Below, one piece after another: positions 8,407-14,599 of a stretch of DNA of 49,407 bases (position 1 is its first letter; the number at the start of each line of letters is the position of its first letter). Made by a program: the position numbers and the translations under genes. The stretch is from Acidimicrobiales bacterium. GTDB taxonomy: Bacteria; Actinomycetota; Acidimicrobiia; Acidimicrobiales; JAHEJN01. The stretch spans positions 1-49,407 of the forward strand of contig JAHEJN010000018.1 of assembly GCA_024638845.1 (NCBI GenBank). Reading direction: 5' to 3'. The notes beneath the pieces are model-generated. The model was given only the letters and a program-made list of their open reading frames with translations. It searched no databases and was not told the DNA's origin.

Positions 8407-9387
8407 ATGAAGATGGCTCTGCGGATCGCACTGGCGATCGCGCTGCTCGTCGCGCTCCCGATCTTCACACCCGACTTCGACCGCTCCGAGCTGCTCCCCG
8501 ACTGGAACTCCTCCACGCCGTTGTGGCTCGCCGCCGCGGTCGTCCTGATGCTCGGGTCGTTCTGGTTCGCCACCCTGCGGTGGCATCGGGTGCTCTTCGC
8601 CTTCGACGTCACCTCGGCGCGCCACCGGCTGTTCTCCCACTTCATGGCCGGCCAGTTCGCCTCGAACTTCATGCCCAGCTCCATCGGCGGCGACGTATTG
8701 CGGGTGAACCGCCTCCGGCGTGACTCGGGCAATGCGCCCGGTGCCTTCGCCTCGGTGGTGTTCGAACGGCTGAGCGGGTGGATCGTCCTACCCGTGCTCA
8801 CCTTCATCGGTCTCCTGATCAATCCCGGCCTGCGCGATCGCGGTGCCGCCACCAGCGTGGCCGTGGTGATGGCGTCGATCACCCTGTTCGGGCTGGTCGC
8901 CATCCTGGTCGTCGTCAGCAACCCGCGTCTCGGTCGACTGCTCGAGTCGCGCGAGGGATGGACTCGATACGCGCAAGCCCTGCATCTCGGTGCCGACAAG
9001 TTCCGAGAGCACCCTCGCGAGATCGTGAACGTCCTCGCGGCCGCGTTCGCCTATCAGCTGGTCGTGCTCACCGCCGCGGCCTGCGCGGCCGAGGCCATGG
9101 GTATCGACCAGATCGGCTTCACGGCGATCCTGGCCTTCCTGCCCGTGACCCTCATCGCCCAGTTCCTGTCGCCTTTCGGCGGCTTCGGACTCCGCGAGGC
9201 ATCGCTGGCGCTGTTCCTCGGCAGCCTCGGGGTGGCCGAGGAACGGGCGATCGCCCTCGGTCTGCTGTTGTACTTCCTCACGCTGGTCGCGAGCCTCATC
9301 GGCTTTCCCGCCCTCGTCCTGGGCGCAGCCAGGGGCGGCAAGCTCATCGACGAGGACGAGCTCGTCGGGAATCCCCTCGAGACATGA
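8407..9387 (+). CDS. Lysylphosphatidylglycerol-synthase-type flippase-like membrane protein
   Basis: Polytopic membrane protein of about 326 residues with about seven to eight hydrophobic segments. It resembles the lysylphosphatidylglycerol synthase transmembrane/YbhN-like family: HFMAGQFASNFMPSSIGGDVLRVNRL in the first half and LIAQFLSPFGGFGLREASL in the second are the usual conserved loops. Such proteins are thought to move lipids across the membrane. The ATG at 8407 is used; the GTG at 8389 is an alternative and neither has a strong ribosome site. The stop overlaps the start of the PAP2 gene (ATGA), so the two are translated together, followed by dxs. The 221-bp gap upstream (8168-8388) shows no gene. 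Confidence 0.82.
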   Translation: MKMALRIALAIALLVALPIFTPDFDRSELLPDWNSSTPLWLAAAVVLMLGSFWFATLRWHRVLFAFDVTSARHRLFSHFMAGQFASNFMPSSIGGDVLRVNRLRRDSGNAPGAFASVVFERLSGWIVLPVLTFIGLLINPGLRDRGAATSVAVVMASITLFGLVAILVVVSNPRLGRLLESREGWTRYAQALHLGADKFREHPREIVNVLAAAFAYQLVVLTAAACAAEAMGIDQIGFTAILAFLPVTLIAQFLSPFGGFGLREASLALFLGSLGVAEERAIALGLLLYFLTLVASLIGFPALVLGAARGGKLIDEDELVGNPLET

Positions 9388-10193
9388 GATTCACCGCGGC
9401 CCCCTCCGACACGTCGCCGGTGACGACGCGACGGCTGGTGTGGTGGCACGAGGTCGCGATGATCGTGTCCTTCTACGTCGTCTACACGTTCATCCGCAAT
9501 CAGTTCGGCTCGGCCGCCGTCGATCCCGAGACGGCTCTCGACAACGCCGTGCTCATGATCGACATCGAGAAGGCCACCGGTCTGTACAAGGAGGCGCAGA
9601 TCCAGAGCTGGGTCATCGACTGGACGGCGTTCATCCAGTTCTGGAACCTGTTCTACGGCACCTTCCACTTCGCGGTCACCGGCGGCGTGCTCGTCTACCT
9701 GTACCGCAGACAACCCGGCCCCTACCGTTTCTGGCGCACCGCCGGGCTCGCCACCACCGGGCTGGCCCTCATCGGTTTCGCGCTCTTCCCGCTGATGCCA
9801 CCGCGGTTGCTCGGCGACTGTGGCGAGTTCGGCGCCTGCATGGCCGACAGCCTCTACGTCGACACGGTGGCCGACATCGGCGGTCTGTGGTCGTTCGACT
9901 CGGGCACCGCCCAGAAGCTCTCGAACCAGTATGCGGCGATGCCCAGCCTGCATTTCGCGTGGGCGATGTGGAGCACCCTTGCCGTCTACCCGTTCCTCAG
10001 ACACCGATGGGCTCGTTTCGCCATGCTGAGCTATCCCGTGCTGACCGTGTACGCCATCATCGTCACCGCCAATCACTACTGGATCGACGCGGTCGGCGGT
10101 GCAATCGTGCTGGCGGCCGGCATCGGGTGGGCCCATCTCGTGCACCATTCGAGTGAACGAGTCGCAGACGAAACCACTACGGTGAACCCGTGA
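9384..10193 (+). CDS. PAP2-family lipid phosphatase/phosphotransferase
   Basis: Integral membrane protein of 269 residues with about six membrane spans. The PAP2 signatures are AAMPSLHFAWAMW (PSxH) and, about 45 residues later, ANHYWIDAVGG with the third-motif His and Asp. The N-terminal layout resembles the inositol phosphotransferase (Aur1/Ipt1-like) branch, so it could move a polar head group between lipids rather than only hydrolyse phosphate. It starts inside the stop codon of the flippase-like gene and its own stop overlaps the start of dxs, giving a tightly coupled three-gene unit linking lipid handling and isoprenoid synthesis. Confidence 0.82.
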   Translation: MRFTAAPSDTSPVTTRRLVWWHEVAMIVSFYVVYTFIRNQFGSAAVDPETALDNAVLMIDIEKATGLYKEAQIQSWVIDWTAFIQFWNLFYGTFHFAVTGGVLVYLYRRQPGPYRFWRTAGLATTGLALIGFALFPLMPPRLLGDCGEFGACMADSLYVDTVADIGGLWSFDSGTAQKLSNQYAAMPSLHFAWAMWSTLAVYPFLRHRWARFAMLSYPVLTVYAIIVTANHYWIDAVGGAIVLAAGIGWAHLVHHSSERVADETTTVNP

Positions 10194-12013
10194 TGCTGGA
10201 GCAGATAAACCAGCCGGCCGATCTTCTCCAACTCGACACGGCGGAGCTCGAGGAGCTGGCCGCAGAGATCCGTGAGTTCATCGTCACCTCGGTCGAGGCC
10301 ATCGGCAGCGGTCATCTCGGGTCGAATCTCGGCGTGGTCGAGCTCACCCTGGCGCTGCATCGGGTCTTCCGTTCGCCCGACGACATCCTGCTGTGGGACA
10401 CCGGCCACCAGGCCTACGTGCACAAGATCCTCACCGGCCGCCGCGACGACTTCGCCCACCTCCGCCAAGCAGGGGGCCTGTCGGGCTACCCGAGTCGCGA
10501 CGAGTCGCCCCACGACTGGATCGAGAACAGCCACGCGTCGACCGTGTTGTCCTACGCCCACGGCCTGGCGACGGCCCAGGAGTCCGAGCACGGCGACGGC
10601 CGCAGGGTGGTTGCCGTCATCGGCGACGGGTCGATGACCGGCGGCATGGCCTTCGAGGGGCTCAACAACCTCGGCCATTCGGGCCGCAGGGTCACCATCA
10701 TCCTCAATGACAACGGTCGGTCCTATGCGCCCACCGTGTCCAAGCTGAGCGACAGCCTCGCCAAGTTGCGGGTGAATCCCCGTTTCCGACGCCAGCAGAG
10801 CCGTCTCGAGCGTCTCGTTGCCGATCTGCCCGTCGTCGGCAAGGAGGCCACCCGCACCATCGATGCCGCCAAGGCCGCTATTCGCGAGATGTGGGAGCCC
10901 ACCTCGTTCTTCGAGAACCTCGGCGTCCGCTACACCGGCCCCTTCGACGGCCACGACATCGCCGGGCTCGAGAAGGCACTGGCCAATGCGGCCGAGCTGA
11001 GCGGTCCGGTGGTCGTGCACGTGCTCACCGAGAAGGGACGCGGTCACGAGCCCGCGCTGGCCGACTCGGTCAAGAAGATGCACGACATCGGCTCGGTCAA
11101 GGCCGGCAGCTACACGTCGGCCTTCACCGAGGCGCTGGTCAAAGAGGCCGAGAACCGCCCCGAAGTCGTGGCGATCACCGCGGCGATGCCCGACTCCACC
11201 GGCCTGATGCCGTTCAACGAGCAGTTCCCCGACCGCTGCTTCGACGTCGGCATCGCCGAGCAGCATGCAGTCACCGCGGCCGCGGGTATGGCCATGGGCG
11301 GGCTGCGCCCGGTGTTCGCGGTGTACGCGACCTTCCTCACTCGTGCCATCGACCAGGTGAACCTCGACGTAGGGCTGCACCGCCAACCGGTGGTTTTCTG
11401 TCTCGATCGCGCCGGCATCACCGGCGACGACGGACCCTCCCACCACGGCATCCTCGACATGGTGCTGCTCACGAAGGTCCCGGGACTCACCCTGTTCGCT
11501 CCCAGCTCCTACCAGGAGCTGCAACAGATGCTCGGCGACGCGCTCGACATCACTGACGGGCCATCGGCCATCCGGTGGCCCAAGACGGCGGCCCCGTCGG
11601 TGCCCGACTCCGAGGTCGGCCGCGGCCTCGACGCCCGCCTCGTCCGCTCGGGCGAAGAGGTGTGCATCCTCTCGGTCGGCAAGATGCTCGCCGCGGCCCA
11701 AGAGGCTGCGGACCGACTCGAAGCCGCCGGCACGACCGTCACCGTCTGGGACGTCCGCGTCGTTCCCCTCGACGAAGCCATGCTCGCCGACGCAGCCCGC
11801 CATCGCGTCGTGGTCACCGTCGAAGACGGTCTCCGCCACGGTGGCGTGGGTTCGATGATCGCCGACCGCCTGGCCGACCGCGCCGAGCAGCCGTCGGTTC
11901 GGGTGATGGGAGTGCCCACCGAGTACATCCCCCACGGGAAGCCCGACGCCATCCTGGCCGCGCTCGGTCTCGACGCAGCCGGCATCGAAGCCGAGGTCCT
12001 CGCTCACCGCTGA
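10193..12013 (+). CDS. dxs: 1-deoxy-D-xylulose-5-phosphate synthase
   Basis: Thiamine-diphosphate enzyme that joins pyruvate and glyceraldehyde-3-phosphate in the first step of the MEP isoprenoid pathway. 606 residues, at the short end for the family. Clear motifs are GSGHLGSNLGVVELT, LLWDTGHQAYVHK, GLSGYPSRDESPHDW, the ThDP/Mg motif GDGSMTGGMAFEGLNN with NDN downstream, and the transketolase pyrimidine and C-terminal domains. The ATG at 10193 shares a base with the PAP2 stop (TGATG); a GTG directly before it is equally possible. The gene ends 9 bp before a convergent GNAT gene. Confidence 0.96.
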   Translation: MLEQINQPADLLQLDTAELEELAAEIREFIVTSVEAIGSGHLGSNLGVVELTLALHRVFRSPDDILLWDTGHQAYVHKILTGRRDDFAHLRQAGGLSGYPSRDESPHDWIENSHASTVLSYAHGLATAQESEHGDGRRVVAVIGDGSMTGGMAFEGLNNLGHSGRRVTIILNDNGRSYAPTVSKLSDSLAKLRVNPRFRRQQSRLERLVADLPVVGKEATRTIDAAKAAIREMWEPTSFFENLGVRYTGPFDGHDIAGLEKALANAAELSGPVVVHVLTEKGRGHEPALADSVKKMHDIGSVKAGSYTSAFTEALVKEAENRPEVVAITAAMPDSTGLMPFNEQFPDRCFDVGIAEQHAVTAAAGMAMGGLRPVFAVYATFLTRAIDQVNLDVGLHRQPVVFCLDRAGITGDDGPSHHGILDMVLLTKVPGLTLFAPSSYQELQQMLGDALDITDGPSAIRWPKTAAPSVPDSEVGRGLDARLVRSGEEVCILSVGKMLAAAQEAADRLEAAGTTVTVWDVRVVPLDEAMLADAARHRVVVTVEDGLRHGGVGSMIADRLADRAEQPSVRVMGVPTEYIPHGKPDAILAALGLDAAGIEAEVLAHR

Positions 12014-12022
12014 ACCGAGCCG

Positions 12023-12628
12023 TCACCTCGGCGACCTGGCCATGAGAGTGACCGAGCTCGAATCGCCTGGCAACGGCACCGCCCCGACCACCGTGAACCC
12101 GAAGCGCTCGTAGAACGGCACGTTGCGCGGGTTGCTGGACTCGAGGTACGCGAGGCGTTGCTCATCGTCGCACCGGCGGATCATGGGCTCGAGCACCGCT
12201 CGGCCGAGACCGCGGCCCTGATGGACGGGCCGAGTGCCCACACCCGCCAGGTACCAGTACGGCTCGGACGGGTGGGCTTCGACGATCCGGCCGAACACCT
12301 CGAAGCGCTCGGCCACCAGGGTCCGGTCGTCGAGGAGATCGACGAACCACGGGGTGAAGCTCTCGTCGGCCTCGGCCACCGCGTCGACCGGCGGGTGCCA
12401 CAACGCAGCCGTGGCGACGCCGGAGGCCTGCCAGGTCCTGGAACCGACGGGACGCTGCCGCACCATGCGTTCCCACCACCGAGTCACCTGATCGGCGCGG
12501 CGCGGGCGATCGGGAAACATCCAGACGAAGAATGGGTCGGTGACGAACGCCTCGGCCAGCGTCGCCACCACGGCAGCCTCCTGCCAACGAGTGGCGGTCG
12601 CGACGTCAATCTCGTCGATCTTGCTCAC
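12023..12628 (-). CDS. GNAT-family N-acetyltransferase
   Basis: 201 residues with the acetyl-CoA-binding motif GVGTRPVHQGRGLGRAVL (Q/RxxGxG/A) and the C-terminal LESSNPRNVPFYERFGF of GNAT enzymes. The substrate cannot be told. The GTG at 12628 gives a normal GNAT N-terminus (SKIDEIDVATATRWQEAAVV) and overlaps the 3' end of the upstream DUF5667-like gene by 23 bp, so the two are probably in one transcript with the sigma factor. The frame is open further upstream, but only through the repeat-rich sequence of that neighbour. Confidence 0.86.
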   Translation of the reverse strand: MSKIDEIDVATATRWQEAAVVATLAEAFVTDPFFVWMFPDRPRRADQVTRWWERMVRQRPVGSRTWQASGVATAALWHPPVDAVAEADESFTPWFVDLLDDRTLVAERFEVFGRIVEAHPSEPYWYLAGVGTRPVHQGRGLGRAVLEPMIRRCDDEQRLAYLESSNPRNVPFYERFGFTVVGAVPLPGDSSSVTLMARSPR

Positions 12629-13421
12629 GGCCCGAGTCTTCCACTGTGGGCTGCGGGCGGTAAGGCGGTAGAGACCGGGCGCGGTCGGTGACCGGCGTCG
12701 GGGTCCGGTCGGCGGCGGCCTCGGGTGTGGGCGTCGGCCGGACATCGGGAGCCGGGCTGCGCTCGGTTGCGGGCGCCGGCGTGGGCGTCGGGGCCGGAGC
12801 TGGCGTCGGTTCGGGTCGGAGCGGCGCTCCGTCGGATCGCGGCGGCTCGGCATCGGCTCCCGGCGTGGGTTCGGGGGCGGGTCGGGCAGTCGGGGTCGCG
12901 ATCGGTTCGGGGGCGGGTCGGGCGGTCGGGGTCGCGATCGGTTCGGGTGACTCGTCACGTGGGGTCGGGCGATCGGTCACCCGATCGGTCAGGGCGTCGA
13001 GTCGCATGCGGAGACCGGGCGAGTCACGGTCGCCGAGCGCGTCGGTGGCCTCATCGATCAGCTCGAAGATGGTCTGTTGGTCACCCCCGCGCGCCACCAG
13101 CGACTCGGCCTCCTCGATGCGGTGCTCGGCGACCACATCGTCGTCGAGAATCGAGACGAGCGGCTCGAGGAGCTTCTTCACGGAGTACAGAGCGTCGCCG
13201 GGCACCGCCGAATCGGAGGCAATCGCCGCAGTCGGGACGAGCACCCCTGCGCCGATCAGCAATCCGGCCAGCCACCTCCGCCAAGACCGCCAGCGCGAGG
13301 GACGGGGCACCGCCGCGGTCGAACCGAGGGCGTCGGCGATGGCACGGAAGTGCGCTTCGACGGTCTCCTCGGACATCTCCGTTCGAATCGCTTCGAGCTC
13401 GGGAAACGCGACAGGGCTCAT
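12606..13421 (-). CDS. DUF5667-like membrane protein, probable partner of the ECF sigma factor
   Basis: 271 residues. The N-terminal 40 are cytoplasmic and helical (EEVTVEAHF-like), one membrane segment lies at about 48-68 (WLAGLLIGAGVLVPTAAIA), then comes a DUF5667-type segment (SAVPGDALYSVKKLLEPL) and a long Pro/Thr/Ala/Arg-rich tail outside. The tail has a 12-residue tandem repeat (EPIATPTARPAP, twice). The ATG overlaps the sigma-factor stop (ATGA). That coupling and the topology suggest an anti-sigma or signal-sensing role, but no zinc-binding anti-sigma motif is visible, so this is inference. Confidence 0.7.
   Translation of the reverse strand: MSPVAFPELEAIRTEMSEETVEAHFRAIADALGSTAAVPRPSRWRSWRRWLAGLLIGAGVLVPTAAIASDSAVPGDALYSVKKLLEPLVSILDDDVVAEHRIEEAESLVARGGDQQTIFELIDEATDALGDRDSPGLRMRLDALTDRVTDRPTPRDESPEPIATPTARPAPEPIATPTARPAPEPTPGADAEPPRSDGAPLRPEPTPAPAPTPTPAPATERSPAPDVRPTPTPEAAADRTPTPVTDRARSLPPYRPQPTVEDSGREQDRRD
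12868..12939. repeat. Two 36-bp tandem units in the Pro-rich tail
   Basis: Units 12868-12903 and 12904-12939 differ at one visible base; a partial third unit follows. They encode the EPIATPTARPAP duplication on the minus strand. Confidence 0.85.
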
Positions 13422-13963
13422 GGGTTGGATTCCTTTGCGTCCAGCAGGGCACGAAGCCGACGTTCGGCTCGGCCGAGGGCGGCGTACACCGCCGCCCGAT
13501 TGGATCGGGTCGCGGCGGCGATCTCGTGACCGTCGAGGCCCACGACGTGGCGGAGCACCACCAGTTCACGCTGGCGATCGGTGAGCTGGGCCAGGGCTAC
13601 GGCCAGGTCGGGGTCGAGATCGTGGTCGGGTTCCGGGACACCCGCCCGCTCGGGCAGGTGCGCCGACGGCGTCTCGGGCTTGCGCTGTCGGCGCCGTATC
13701 TCGTCGAGACAGCCGTATCGAACGCTGCGGTACAGCCAGGCTTGGAGTGATCGGCCGTCGCCCCGCAGGCCCGGCGCCGCGTTGACCAGCTCGACGAAGG
13801 CCTGCTGCACGGTGTCTTCGGCGGCGCGGCGGTCGCCGAGCATGCCGATGGCGAACGACACGAGGTCGTTCGCCATCGACAGATACACCGCACGGAACGC
13901 CGAGTCGGATCGGGCTCGGATCCCGTCGACCCACTCGTCGAGGTCGCGGTTCCGAGCGGTCAA
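13418..13963 (-). CDS. ECF-type RNA polymerase sigma factor
   Basis: About 181 residues. Region 2 is seen in DSAFRAVYLSMANDLVSFAIGMLGD with AEDTVQQAFVELV, and region 4 in LTDRQRELVVLRHVVGLDGHEIAAATR followed by RAAVYAALGRAERRLRALL. The TTG at 13963 is chosen because TGAGGAG lies nine bases upstream and the protein then begins just before region 2; an ATG at 14044 is also in frame but overlaps the upstream gene by 46 bp. It lies between a secreted repeat protein and the DUF5667-like gene, its likely regulator, with which it overlaps (ATGA). Confidence 0.88.
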   Translation of the reverse strand: MTARNRDLDEWVDGIRARSDSAFRAVYLSMANDLVSFAIGMLGDRRAAEDTVQQAFVELVNAAPGLRGDGRSLQAWLYRSVRYGCLDEIRRRQRKPETPSAHLPERAGVPEPDHDLDPDLAVALAQLTDRQRELVVLRHVVGLDGHEIAAATRSNRAAVYAALGRAERRLRALLDAKESNP

Positions 13964-13998
13964 CCGAACCCGCTCCTCAACCCGAGCGGGGGCAACGG

Positions 13999-14481
13999 TC
14001 AGAGCACCCCGATCGCATGCAGGAGCCGGACGAGGGTCTTCCACTGCCCAGCAGCGATGAGGCGATGAATGAGCTTGCGCACGACCTCGGGGTCGTCGAG
14101 GTCGATCCCGGTGCAGTCGTCGACCGATCGATCATCCATCGAATCATTGCAGTGCGGCCGGTCTCGTACCGGCACGTCTTGCACCGGGACATCCCGCTCG
14201 GGAACATCGCGCACCGGCACATCCCGCTCGGGAACATCGCGCACCGGGGCATCCCGCACCGGCACATCCCGCACCGGCACGTCCCGCTCGGGAACATCGC
14301 GCTCGGGGACATCGCGCACCGGGGCATCGCGAACGGGCATGTCCGGATCGGTTGCGGCTCGGTCGGGTTCGGCGAGATCGGGCTGGACGCGATCGGTCTG
14401 GGCGGCCGCGACTCCGGCGGCGGCAGGGGTGAACAGCAGTGCGACCAACAGTACGGCGACGACTCGTTGGACTCGGTGCAT
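13999..14481 (-). CDS. Secreted pentapeptide-repeat (VPxRD) protein
   Basis: 160 residues. A signal peptide (about 1-28, LLVALLFTPAAAGVAAAQ) leads to an acidic linker and then twelve consecutive five-residue units of the form (V/A/M)P(V/E/Q)RD or QD from residue 48 to 107. After this come two cysteines enclosing an acidic loop (CNDSMDDRSVDDC) and an amphipathic helical end (DPEVVRKLIHRLIAAGQW). The ATG at 14481 has a GGAG ribosome site eight bases upstream. No family is recognised. The alternating charge pattern suggests an extended surface or wall protein, perhaps metal-binding. It is the first gene of the sigma-factor run. Confidence 0.75.
   Translation of the reverse strand: MHRVQRVVAVLLVALLFTPAAAGVAAAQTDRVQPDLAEPDRAATDPDMPVRDAPVRDVPERDVPERDVPVRDVPVRDAPVRDVPERDVPVRDVPERDVPVQDVPVRDRPHCNDSMDDRSVDDCTGIDLDDPEVVRKLIHRLIAAGQWKTLVRLLHAIGVL
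14161..14340. repeat. Twelve 15-bp units encoding VPxRD
   Basis: Twelve head-to-tail 15-bp units within the secreted protein gene. Two unit types alternate irregularly, coding Val-Arg-Asp or Glu-Arg-Asp. It is coding, not CRISPR, as there are no unique spacers. Confidence 0.9.
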
Positions 14482-14587
14482 GAGCGCTTCTCCTTGTGGG
14501 GTCGAGGAGAAGACGTCGCGTGCGTCACGAATTCGACGGGTCGCACCGAACTTCGTTCGAGTCGCGGGTGCCGACACACCCGCTGGC

Positions 14588-14593
14588 TAGGGT
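14588..14593 (+). promoter_or_regulatory. -10-like box TAGGGT of the long helicase gene
   Basis: TAGGGT ends 6 nt before the GTG at 14600 with no ribosome site between, as expected for a leaderless mRNA. The identical box and spacing occur before the second helicase at 31062. Confidence 0.5.
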
Positions 14594-14599
14594 CGGCCC

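Noticed and set aside
13964-14044. ATG at 14044 as the sigma-factor start
   Set aside because: It would overlap the upstream gene by 46 bp and add 27 residues with no sigma similarity, while a TTG at 13963 follows a good ribosome site. Kept as an alternative.
14161-14340. Regular 15-bp repeats as a CRISPR-like array
   Set aside because: The units are adjacent without spacers, keep the reading frame and encode a clear five-residue repeat in a secreted protein.
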